From contig NZ_RXIZ01000009.1 of NCBI RefSeq assembly GCF_003987855.1, positions 55,298-119,297 of the forward strand: 64,000 nt of DNA, written 5' to 3'. The notes beneath the pieces were generated by a model. That model did no database searches. It was not told the DNA's origin and was given only the letters and a program-made list of their open reading frames with translations. Positions 56,534 to 63,385 of the stretch are shown here, piece by piece. The DNA comes from Hyphomicrobium sp. Lineage in GTDB: Bacteria > Pseudomonadota > Alphaproteobacteria > Rhizobiales > Hyphomicrobiaceae. Both the position numbers and the translations under genes were made by a program. How positions within the stretch are numbered: position 1 is the stretch's first letter; the number at the start of each line of letters is the position of its first letter.

Positions 56534-57898
56534 ATGAAATCGGTATTATCACTATCGAGCAGCCGCTGGGCGCTGCTGGCGGCTTTCGGTCTGGCCGCTG
56601 CGAGCTACACGCCTGCTGCCGCTGCTGATCTGGGCGGGGACTGCTGCGCTGATCTCGAAGAGCGCGTTGCTGAACTCGAAGCGACCACCGCTCGCAAGGG
56701 CAACCGCAAGGTTTCGCTCACCGTTTCCGGCTGGGTGAATGAACAAGTCATGTGGTGGAACGACGGCACCGAGAGCAACGCCTACGTCGGCACGAACTCG
56801 CTCGAACAGTCGCGCGTTCGCTTCGTCGGTGAGGCTCAGATCGCTCCTGGCTACTCCGCCGGTTACACCCTCGAACTCGGTCTCCAGGGTGCGCCTCTGA
56901 ACCAGTTCACCCAGAGCCAGCCCGACGGCAGCAACTCCAACACCGTCACCGTCCGTAAGAGCAACTGGTGGTTGAAGAGCAAGGATTTGGGCAAGGTCAC
57001 GGTCGGCCTCGAAGGCACGGCTATGTACCACGTGCTCGACGATGCTGACGCTGCCAACACCCGCAACTTCTACGATGCGGAAGCTGATGGCGTTTATCAG
57101 GGTGCTTTCCAGCTCCGCGGTGCTGGCATCAAGTCCAGCCTAACGTGGTCGAACCTCCTGGCTGGTCCCAACAACAATACGCCGGGACAGGATGGCCGCC
57201 GCAATATCGTCCGTTACGACTCGCCGACGATCGCTGGCTTCACCTTCACGGCATCTTGGGGCGAAGATGACAACTGGGGCATGTCGCTGACCTACGCCAA
57301 CACTTGGGGCGACTTCAAACTTCTCGGCAAAGCTGGCTATGGCCAGAATGCCGATGAGAACACGGCTACCTGCCACAACAACGGTAGCTCATTCTCTAGT
57401 CCTCCGGGCAGCACCACAAAGCATCAGGATTGCGAACTTTTCGGCGCTGCTGCGACTGTGATGCACGTTCCGACAGGCATCTACGTTTACGGTGGCTACG
57501 GCCAGACTCACGACAACGCTATCGAAAACGCTCCTCTTTCGACGGGCGCGCCTGTTGGCGATGTCGCTGGTCTTGATGCCGATCACTCGATGTACTTCAT
57601 CCAGGGTGGCATCGAGCAGAAGTGGCTTCCGATTGGTAAGACCACGATCTACGGTCAATATCGCCACGACGATGCCGGATCTAATCCGACATCGAACAAC
57701 ACTGGCGCCAACGACTTCATTCGCAATGCCAAGCTGAACTTCTGGACGGTTGGCGTAGTGCAGAACGTTGAGCCGGCTGCGATGGATCTCTACGTGATGT
57801 ATCGTCAGGGTGACGGCGACGTGACCTTCAACACGACCGGCACGAAGGACATCGACACCTTCCAGGCCGTCATCGCCGGTGGTTTGATTAAATTCTGA
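56534..57898 (+). CDS. Outer membrane porin
   Basis: The 454-residue protein has a signal peptide (about 1-31, ending AAAA). It continues with a short coiled coil (DLEERVAELEATTARKGNRKV), then alternating beta strands such as LTVSGWVNEQVMWWNDG and YTLELGLQGAP, and closes with the C-terminal Phe in AGGLIKF needed for BAM assembly. It is a beta-barrel porin of the alphaproteobacterial type in which a coiled-coil neck precedes the barrel. The pore is probably trimeric and passive. A 242-base leader upstream precedes the start, with no evident promoter box that I can pin down. It ends at a strong terminator and is probably monocistronic. Confidence 0.93.
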   Translation: MKSVLSLSSSRWALLAAFGLAAASYTPAAAADLGGDCCADLEERVAELEATTARKGNRKVSLTVSGWVNEQVMWWNDGTESNAYVGTNSLEQSRVRFVGEAQIAPGYSAGYTLELGLQGAPLNQFTQSQPDGSNSNTVTVRKSNWWLKSKDLGKVTVGLEGTAMYHVLDDADAANTRNFYDAEADGVYQGAFQLRGAGIKSSLTWSNLLAGPNNNTPGQDGRRNIVRYDSPTIAGFTFTASWGEDDNWGMSLTYANTWGDFKLLGKAGYGQNADENTATCHNNGSSFSSPPGSTTKHQDCELFGAAATVMHVPTGIYVYGGYGQTHDNAIENAPLSTGAPVGDVAGLDADHSMYFIQGGIEQKWLPIGKTTIYGQYRHDDAGSNPTSNNTGANDFIRNAKLNFWTVGVVQNVEPAAMDLYVMYRQGDGDVTFNTTGTKDIDTFQAVIAGGLIKF

Positions 57899-57928
57899 TC
57901 GCTCTCTCCCGTTTGCGAGCAGATGTTT

Positions 57929-57955
57929 GGGGTCGCCTTCGGGCGGCCCCTTTTT
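57929..57955 (+). terminator. Rho-independent terminator of the porin gene
   Basis: GGGGTCGCC, a TTCG tetraloop and GGCGGCCCC (one G-T pair) are followed by five T, 31 bases past the porin stop. It is the most typical intrinsic terminator in the window. Confidence 0.93.
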
Positions 57956-58152
57956 GTTCTTTTCGTGAATGTCTAGATAACAAGGGGATTTTGGCTCGCC
58001 GGCGTGTCGCGAAAGCGATATGGCGACCTTACAACAGCGCTCCCGAGAAACGTGGCGGACGCAAACAACCCTGGGATATTGCCATTGAGTTTCTGCTATC
58101 TAACTCGCAACATCGAGTTATGTGCGTGCTTTCAAAGCATGGCGGGGTATTC

Positions 58153-58512
58153 GTGAGACGGCTAAGCTTGGTGCTCATCGCGCTGGCGGCATTGATTGCC
58201 GTAAGCCAAGGCACCACTGTTATCGCCATGGAAGAGCAGCGGGGCGCGATACCCGGCGGCGTAGCTGTGCCCGACGCGCCTAAAGCTCAGGAACAGGAAG
58301 AAGCCGCTCCTTCAAAAACCGACACAGGAACCGAGATCCGCATTCCCGGCCTCGGAAAAATCGGCACTTTGCCGAAGATGGATTTCGGCCTCGACCTGCT
58401 TTATGGCGCGGCTGAGGATAACAATAAAGTTGCGCCCGGGTTTGCCAGTCCGCAGGACCTCGAGGACCAGCGTGATCTGACGATCCATGGCTCCGTGAAG
58501 CACCGCTTCTAG
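58153..58512 (+). CDS. Small exported protein of unknown function
   Basis: From the GTG at 58153, with GGGG 7 bases before it, the product is 119 residues. It begins with a signal peptide (RRLSLVLIALAALIAVSQG, ending TTVIA), followed by an acidic, Pro/Glu/Ala-rich region and a C-terminal LDLLYGAAEDNNKVAPGFAS and HGSVKHRF. An ATG at 58120 adds 11 residues. I do not recognise the family; a late LTIHGSVKHRF resembles the last strand of an outer-membrane protein. It follows the porin terminator by 200 bases and precedes the FtsB-like gene by 95 bases. Confidence 0.65.
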   Translation: MRRLSLVLIALAALIAVSQGTTVIAMEEQRGAIPGGVAVPDAPKAQEQEEAAPSKTDTGTEIRIPGLGKIGTLPKMDFGLDLLYGAAEDNNKVAPGFASPQDLEDQRDLTIHGSVKHRF

Positions 58513-58607
58513 TCCTTCGGGGTCTCAGAGCGCACTGACGGTTTACCCCGCTTTAAGTCCCCCAGCCCCTATATGCCGCTTGAGCTTCTCTTTCGGAGAC
58601 GAAGCGC

Positions 58608-58937
58608 GTGCGGTACGCGACCCCCCCTGATCGTCGACGTGGAGCCTGGTGGCTGCTCAAGCAGCTCTCGGTCACGATCGCCTGCATCGGGCTCACGGCC
58701 TACTTTAGCTATCACATTCGGTACGGACGTCACGGGATCGATGCCCGCAATAGCCTCCAGGAGCGCTCCGCTCTGCTCGATTTCGAGATCAAAGGGCTGG
58801 AGACCGTGCGCACCAAACTTCGCCATGACGTGGCACTACTCTCGCCGGAAATTCCAAACGCCGACATCGTCGAAGAAACTGCTCGCGATGTGTTGGGTTA
58901 CGTCCGTGCCGACGACAAAATCATTGTCGCCCGATAA
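58608..58937 (+). CDS. FtsB/DivIC-family septum formation initiator
   Basis: The 109-residue protein has a short cytosolic start, one membrane segment (LSVTIACIGLTAYFSYHI, about 20-37) and a periplasmic coiled coil with GIDARNSLQERSALLDFEIKGLETVRTKLRHDVALL, ending with a VEETARDVLGYVRADDKIIV tail. This is the FtsB/DivIC layout. It works with FtsL and FtsQ in the divisome. The GTG at 58608 has CGGAG 9 bases upstream. I expected eno or pdhA nearby, as in many relatives, but the downstream gene is a DUF5076 protein and the upstream one a small exported protein. Confidence 0.88.
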   Translation: MRYATPPDRRRGAWWLLKQLSVTIACIGLTAYFSYHIRYGRHGIDARNSLQERSALLDFEIKGLETVRTKLRHDVALLSPEIPNADIVEETARDVLGYVRADDKIIVAR

Positions 58938-59059
58938 AGACCGTAGTTGACTGTCAGCTTTCTAAGATCGCGAGGTCAGGTGCCATCGCAGGTGAGCCGC
59001 ACATTGATTGTACGGCAGTATCCATTGCTGAGGCAGCTGAGTGAAGGAGTACGCCGGCA

Positions 59060-59389
59060 ATGTCTGATCATTACGATTCCGAGCCGCTCCTCGAACTCGA
59101 CGTCCCGGATGGCGTGCCGGAAGCCGAACAGGCCGTCGAATTGATTCGCGCCTGGGTAGCGGATGGATCTTTGGCCGTGACGCTTAATAGCGAAGCCTTC
59201 GGTCCGCAGCTCGAAGAGTGGGGGCGCGTTCTGGCTCAGATCGGCCACCACATAGCCCGCGCGGCCGCGCTCAGTGGCGAGCTCGGCGAGGAGAAATCAA
59301 TCCAGGCGCTCCGCATGGGTTTCGATTCTTCGTTTCCCAGCAGCGAACTTCGAAGCTACGGCAAGGTGAACAAGCGCGTTACGCACTAG
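59060..59389 (+). CDS. DUF5076 family protein
   Basis: The 109-residue protein matches DUF5076: LLELDVPDGVPEAEQAVELIRAWVADGSLAVTLNSEAFG near the start, then EEWGRVLAQIGHHIARAAALSGE and a variable C terminus. The function is unknown. It is cytosolic. Relatives lie near ftsB and pyruvate dehydrogenase genes in other alphaproteobacteria; here ftsB is 122 bases upstream, which fits. GTGAAGGAG lies about 10 bases before the ATG at 59060. Confidence 0.86.
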   Translation: MSDHYDSEPLLELDVPDGVPEAEQAVELIRAWVADGSLAVTLNSEAFGPQLEEWGRVLAQIGHHIARAAALSGELGEEKSIQALRMGFDSSFPSSELRSYGKVNKRVTH

Positions 59390-59568
59390 CGACTCCCTCG
59401 CTGTTGCGAGTTCGCACCATTTGACCCGATGTCCACACATACCGCCGGTTGGTCCGCTATCCGCCGGGGATGACTGGGCTGCCGCCGCTTGCGCCCCCTG
59501 ACTCCAGCCCGCTAAGCACGATGTTCGTGCGCGTTGAGTTGCGAGCGTGCAACTCGTGGGGGTGGGCC

Positions 59569-59943
59569 ATGACATTAGGTTCTCTAGGCAAAGCAAGTTT
59601 GGCCGTCGTGGCGGCGGCCCTGGTAGGTGGATGCGCGAATTCGGGCTTCGATCTTTCGACCTCGTCGATCGCGCCGCAGGCGGCTGCGAAGCCGGATCCG
59701 ATTTGCGCGTCACTGACGAGCCAGATCAACGCCTTGAAGTCTGACGGCACGATCGAGAAACTCGAGCAGGCGTCGGAAGGCAAGACCAGCAAAGTCTCGA
59801 TCAAGCGCACGGCGCTCCAGAAGCAGGCTGAACTGAACAAGGCCTACGCGCAGTTCCAGACACGCTGCGGGCCAGCGCCGACAACGCAGGCGGCAGCTCA
59901 AGCGCCGGCGGCCACGCAAGCTCCCGCTACGACACCGAACTGA
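59569..59943 (+). CDS. Small lipoprotein, paralogue of the 60131 gene
   Basis: The product is 124 residues with a lipoprotein signal (LAVVAAALVGGC, cleavage before the Cys at residue 22) and a mature region containing ICASLTSQINALKSDGTIEKLEQASEGK, then helical AELNKAYAQFQTRC and a Pro/Ala/Thr-rich tail. The lipid-anchored protein is probably attached to the outer membrane, as the residue after the Cys is Ala. Paralogue of the gene at 60131 by shared Cys, Glu-Gln-Ala-Ser and Arg-Cys positions. I chose the ATG at 59569, with GGGGGTGGGCC upstream. The family is unknown. A hairpin follows 21 bases past its stop. Confidence 0.78.
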   Translation: MTLGSLGKASLAVVAAALVGGCANSGFDLSTSSIAPQAAAKPDPICASLTSQINALKSDGTIEKLEQASEGKTSKVSIKRTALQKQAELNKAYAQFQTRCGPAPTTQAAAQAPAATQAPATTPN

Positions 59944-59964
59944 TCGGGCAAGGAGTGGGCTTCG

Positions 59965-59990
59965 GCCCTCGGCTTGTGATCGCCGAGGGC
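59965..59990 (+). terminator. Hairpin after the first lipoprotein gene
   Basis: GCCCTCGGC, an 8-base loop and GCCGAGGGC form a perfect 9-base stem, followed by GGATTT. The T tract is short, so this is a probable but imperfect terminator 21 bases past the stop at 59943. Confidence 0.6.
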
Positions 59991-60130
59991 GGATTTCAAA
60001 ACTGTGAGTGCTGTTGCGCTGCCACAGGAACGCCACGGGGGATTGCGAAGCCGTTCAGCATATGGTCTCTCCGCCAGTCGGATGAGATAAAACGCGTTGG
60101 CGTAGCTATGTTTTCAAGCAAGTGAGACAA

Positions 60131-60418
60131 ATGATGCGGGGTTGTCGAGCGGTTGTTTTAGTAGCTGCCTTTTCGGGCGCGCTGCAGGGGTGCGGCGGTG
60201 CAGCAGGCGGCAGCGGCGATCCTGGTGCTCGTCCGCTCCCACCCGGCCAGTCGTGCGGCTCCATCCGGAGCGAACTCAACCGCCTCGACTCCAAGGGCGT
60301 GCCCGCGCAGGTGGAGCGCGCGAGCAATGGCGGCAAACTGAATGCCACCCAGCGCGCCGACGTTGACAAGTATAACGACCTTCTCAATCAGTACCTTGGC
60401 GCCCGCTGCCACGTGTGA
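60131..60418 (+). CDS. Small lipoprotein, paralogue of the 59569 gene
   Basis: The product is 95 residues with a lipobox (FSGALQGC, Cys at about residue 21) and a short Gly/Pro-rich region. It then has SCGSIRSELNRLDSKGVPAQVERASNGGK, a helix DVDKYNDLLNQYLGARC and a short end. The pairing CxSL/I-x-S-x-x-N-x-L-x-S, Glu-x-Ala-Ser-x-Gly-Lys and a final Arg-Cys in both proteins shows common descent with the gene at 59569. Two Cys in each mature protein could form a disulfide. An earlier GTG at 60122 is possible, but the ATG at 60131 is preferred. The following gene begins 64 bases later. Confidence 0.75.
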   Translation: MMRGCRAVVLVAAFSGALQGCGGAAGGSGDPGARPLPPGQSCGSIRSELNRLDSKGVPAQVERASNGGKLNATQRADVDKYNDLLNQYLGARCHV

Positions 60419-60481
60419 GCCGGTTTTTCCGGGCTACGCACGGTGCTGGGGCACTGGACTAAGCTCGCCTTGGAGTACGCA

Positions 60482-60736
60482 ATGGACAGTCAGACCCGCG
60501 ATCTCATCGTTTTTGCTTTGATTGGCATCGTCGCTGGTTTTCTCGCCTCTCTGGTCGTCGGTGGAGACGGCTTGATCCGCTATCTGATTACAGGCGTCAT
60601 CGGTGCGTTCGTTGGAGGCTACCTGTTCAAAGTCCTCGGCATCAACCTCGGTATCGGAAACCAGCTCGTCACCGAAGTCATCACGGCGGCTGTCGGCGCC
60701 ATTATCGTCGTAATCCTGGCGCGCTTGATCGCCTAA
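60482..60736 (+). CDS. GlsB/YeaQ/YmgE family stress-response membrane protein
   Basis: The 84-residue membrane protein has three hydrophobic segments with glycine-rich turns: LIVFALIGIVAGFLASLVVGG, LIRYLITGVIGAFVGGYLF and VITAAVGAIIVVILARLI. This is the GlsB/YeaQ/YmgE family, also called transglycosylase-associated protein, linked to envelope stress though without a known activity. GGAG lies 6 bases before the ATG at 60482. It follows the second lipoprotein gene by 64 bases and could share its transcript, placing two lipoproteins and one small membrane protein together. Confidence 0.88.
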   Translation: MDSQTRDLIVFALIGIVAGFLASLVVGGDGLIRYLITGVIGAFVGGYLFKVLGINLGIGNQLVTEVITAAVGAIIVVILARLIA

Positions 60737-60818
60737 GTGTCCCAACCGGCGATGCCCTGTGAAGTGCGCCAGGATGCGGATTTCGCCATGTGCAGGGCTA
60801 TGGCATAAGTCGCGCGCC

Positions 60819-61292
60819 ATGCCGTCTTTCTCCACCCAGCGCCACGTCCGATTTACCGCCGAGCAGATGTTCTCGCTCGTCGCCGACGTCCAGAAGTATC
60901 CGGAGTTCCTGCCACTCTGCACTGGTCTCGTCGTCCTGACGCGCCGTCCGCAAGGCGAGGGCGAGGATCTGACCGCACGGATGAGCGTCGGATACAAGTC
61001 AATCGCGGAAAGCTTCACGACTCGGGTCGTCACCAATCCCGCGGAACGCCGGATCGACGTCAACTATCTCGATGGGCCGTTCAAGCGCCTGAACAACCGC
61101 TGGCAATTCAAGGACGATCCGACCGGCGCGGTTGTCGACTTCTACATCGATTACGAATTTCGATCGCGATTGCTGGGCGTTCTGATGGGATCGATGTTCG
61201 ACCAGGCATTCCGGCGCTTCACACAGGCGTTCGAAGAACGCGCGGCGAAGGTCTATGGCGCGCCGTCGGCAAAGGTCGCTCCAACGACCTGA
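60819..61292 (+). CDS. RatA/COQ10-like START-domain protein
   Basis: The 157-residue protein has the SRPBCC fold of the RatA and Coq10 families: HVRFTAEQMFSLVADVQKYPEFLPLCTG at the start, a central RIDVNYLDGPFKRLNNRWQFKDD and a C-terminal helix with FRRFTQAFEERAAKVYG. Coq10 binds ubiquinone and helps respiration; RatA of E. coli was reported to block ribosome subunit joining. In alphaproteobacteria it is usually taken to be Coq10-like. The ATG at 60819 fits the family start (MPSFSTQRHV). It converges with the pentapeptide-repeat gene, with 12 bases between the stops. The antitoxin RatB is not present. Confidence 0.87.
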   Translation: MPSFSTQRHVRFTAEQMFSLVADVQKYPEFLPLCTGLVVLTRRPQGEGEDLTARMSVGYKSIAESFTTRVVTNPAERRIDVNYLDGPFKRLNNRWQFKDDPTGAVVDFYIDYEFRSRLLGVLMGSMFDQAFRRFTQAFEERAAKVYGAPSAKVAPTT

Positions 61293-61304
61293 GGCGTCCC
61301 GGCC

Positions 61305-62153
61305 TCAGCGAACGATCTTGTCGAAGTTCTTGGTGAGCGACAGCCCCTTTAGCGTCTCAAGCCCCTTTGCATTGCGCAAATGCGCGCCGGTCAAATTCGC
61401 GCCGGTCACGTCGGCGTCCGTCAGATCGGCTCCCGTGAGATCAGCACCGCTCAGATCGGCCCCGCTGAGGTCGGCACCGGATAGATCCGCCTCTCGCAGC
61501 ATCGTGGCCTGCATGATCGCGCCCTTCATGACCGCGAAGCTCAGCTGGGCGCGCCCCATGTCGGCGCGGGTCAGGTTTGTGCCGGACAGGTTCGCGCCGG
61601 AGAACGTTGTCCGCCAGATGTGTTCGATGAAGCCCGTGCGGTTGTTGGGTGCGCAGACGGAGTCGGTAAGATCGGCTCCCGAAAAGTCTGCACCGGTAAA
61701 GTCGCCGAAGAATTTGACGCGCTTCAGGGAAGCCCCTTTGAGGCTCGGTGCTTCATTGGCCATCGGCGATAGCGTTGATGTCGTCGATGGCCGCATCATC
61801 GAAGCATCATCGAGCATCGCACCGTCAAGCTTCGCACTGATCAGCGTTACCCTGTCGAGACTTGCGCCCTTGAGATCGGCTCCGGACAGGTCGGCGCCGG
61901 TAAGATCGGTACCGAATAAATTCGTCTTCCGAAGATCGGCCTTCTTGAAGTCGAGCCCGGCAAGATCTAGGCGCGCGAGGTCCCGATTGGCGAGCGAGGG
62001 ATGACTTCCAGGGGCGGCGCGAAAGAGAAGCGTGGAGACGTCTCGCGCGCTGAGATCCGCGCCTTGAGCCGACGTGAGAGAAATCGCGCAAGCTATGACT
62101 GTGGTGAGCGAAATCCTCGTGATCGTGCCAGGCAACCGAGGGCTTCGGGTCAT
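61305..62153 (-). CDS. Secreted pentapeptide-repeat protein
   Basis: The 282-residue protein has a signal peptide (about 1-31, ending AQGA) and a mature region mostly of A(D/N)LSG-type pentapeptides, in two blocks (about 60-115 and 150-270), with a break of about 30 residues between them. Such repeats fold as a right-handed square beta helix. Known members inhibit gyrase as DNA mimics, but this one is secreted, so the role is probably structural or unknown. Its start overlaps the pncC stop by four bases (62150-62153, ATGA), so its translation is coupled to pncC. A single Cys lies in the repeat break. Confidence 0.9.
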   Translation of the reverse strand: MTRSPRLPGTITRISLTTVIACAISLTSAQGADLSARDVSTLLFRAAPGSHPSLANRDLARLDLAGLDFKKADLRKTNLFGTDLTGADLSGADLKGASLDRVTLISAKLDGAMLDDASMMRPSTTSTLSPMANEAPSLKGASLKRVKFFGDFTGADFSGADLTDSVCAPNNRTGFIEHIWRTTFSGANLSGTNLTRADMGRAQLSFAVMKGAIMQATMLREADLSGADLSGADLSGADLTGADLTDADVTGANLTGAHLRNAKGLETLKGLSLTKNFDKIVR

Positions 62154-62641
62154 TTCACCGCCTCTTCGAGCAACCTCAATGCCGCCCTGAGGCTGGCCAA
62201 TCGTACTTCTTGGCGGCCGGCATCGCCGAATGTGTGCCGTTCGACCCGCGGTGCATCAAATACCGAGGCGACTGCGATGTAAACCAGCCCAACCGGCTTA
62301 TGGGAACTTCCTCCCCCGGGGCCTGCGATGCCGGTGACCGAGATGGCGAGGTCGGCGCCGGTGGTGCGGACCGCGCCATCAGCCATGGCGTGAGCGACGG
62401 CCTCGCTGACCGCGCCATGGTTATCGATGAGCGTGCGCTCGACGCCGATCATTTGCGCCTTGGCGTCGTTCGAATAGGTAACGAAGCCGCCGTAGAAGAC
62501 GTCAGAGGCCCCGGGGATTTCCGTGAGTGCAGCTGCGATCAGCCCGCCGGTGCAGCTTTCCGCGGTCGCTAGCGTCCGCCGCTTAACCTTCAGGCTGTCG
62601 ATGAGCCGCTTCGCATCGTCCAGAACATCGGCCGGGAACAA
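62150..62641 (-). CDS. pncC: CinA-type nicotinamide-nucleotide amidohydrolase (PncC domain)
   Basis: The 163-residue protein matches the PncC (CinA C-terminal) domain: TLATAESCTGGLIAAALTEIPGASDVFYGGFVTYSNDAK near the start, then GADLAISVTGIAGPGGG and LVYIAVAS. The Ser-Cys-Thr-Gly-Gly and Thr-Gly-Ile-Ala-Gly motifs form the active site. It hydrolyses nicotinamide mononucleotide to nicotinate mononucleotide and ammonia in pyridine nucleotide salvage. The start is a TTG at 62641, preceded by GAGGTGA. It overlaps the secreted pentapeptide-repeat gene by four bases and faces RatA, which is a frequent neighbour in alphaproteobacteria. Confidence 0.92.
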   Translation of the reverse strand: MFPADVLDDAKRLIDSLKVKRRTLATAESCTGGLIAAALTEIPGASDVFYGGFVTYSNDAKAQMIGVERTLIDNHGAVSEAVAHAMADGAVRTTGADLAISVTGIAGPGGGSSHKPVGLVYIAVASVFDAPRVERHTFGDAGRQEVRLASLRAALRLLEEAVK

Positions 62642-62663
62642 TCGTCACCTCGTATCGTGCCAT

Positions 62664-62694
62664 GAAAAATGGGGCGCTCCGATCAGAGCGCCCC
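62664..62694 (-). terminator. Rho-independent terminator of the MarR gene
   Basis: On the minus strand GGGGCGCTC, a 6-base loop and GAGCGCCCC are followed by A and five T. It lies about 46 bases past the MarR stop and 23 bases before the pncC start, so it separates the two genes. Confidence 0.87.
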
Positions 62695-62740
62695 GAGAAG
62701 GCTAGCTAGAGAGAGGTGAATGTGCAAACGGCCTTGCTGA

Positions 62741-63226
62741 TCAGGCCGCTGCCAGAACTTCGGCATGGGAAAGGAGGCTGTCGAGGACAGAGCGGCTATC
62801 CGTCCCCATAGCGCCAACCGTGCGATGCTGCGCATCCTGCCAGATCGGATAGGCATCCTTCAAAACGGCTTGACCTTTGGGCGTGAGGTGCAGGCCGCGT
62901 CCCCGCCGACCGGCGGGAGGATCCATGATGATATGGCCAAGAGCCAACAGGCGCTTCAAGTTGCGCGACAGGGTGGATTTCTCGATGTCGAGTTCGTGTC
63001 CGATCTCGACAGCGGTGATGCCATCACGAGACGCGAGCTGGGCAAGCAGCGTGTATTGGCTTGCGGTGATGCCAAGTGGGCGCAAGGCATCATCGTAGAC
63101 CCTCGTGACAATACGCGAGAGCTGACGCACACGGGTCGCCAAACACATCTCGGCTTGGGCCTCGGCAATAGTGCTGATGGCCGCGTCGACGGACTGGCGA
63201 TCTAGATTTTGGGGCATGATGTTCAT
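62741..63226 (-). CDS. MarR family transcriptional regulator
   Basis: The 161-residue protein has the winged helix-turn-helix of MarR (about 40-120): LRPLGITASQYTLLAQLASRDGITAVEIGHELDIEKSTLSRNLKRLLALGHI followed by the wing GRRGRGLHLTPKG. It should bind DNA as a dimer and respond to a small ligand; the targets are unknown. GGGAG lies 5 bases before the ATG at 63226, which is preferred over the longer frame at 63331 and over the ATG at 63217. It is upstream of pncC on the same strand but separated from it by a terminator. The 160-base gap to the cation transporter gene may hold its operator. Confidence 0.9.
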   Translation of the reverse strand: MNIMPQNLDRQSVDAAISTIAEAQAEMCLATRVRQLSRIVTRVYDDALRPLGITASQYTLLAQLASRDGITAVEIGHELDIEKSTLSRNLKRLLALGHIIMDPPAGRRGRGLHLTPKGQAVLKDAYPIWQDAQHRTVGAMGTDSRSVLDSLLSHAEVLAAA

Positions 63227-63385
63227 GTCGGCTCCCGTATGAGCACTCTCAAGTGGATCGTGGCAATACAACCACTTACCGATTTGATGCCGCGATTCTG
63301 CCAGGAGGGTCAATGGAGAAAGGCGTTGCAAAGCAGCATCTCGTCCTGTCGAGATCGCGCCACGGCAGCTGCAACTTACCCTATA

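Noticed and set aside
60819..61292. A RatA-RatB toxin-antitoxin module.
   Set aside because: RatA-type proteins in this class are more often Coq10-like START proteins, and the RatB partner is absent here.
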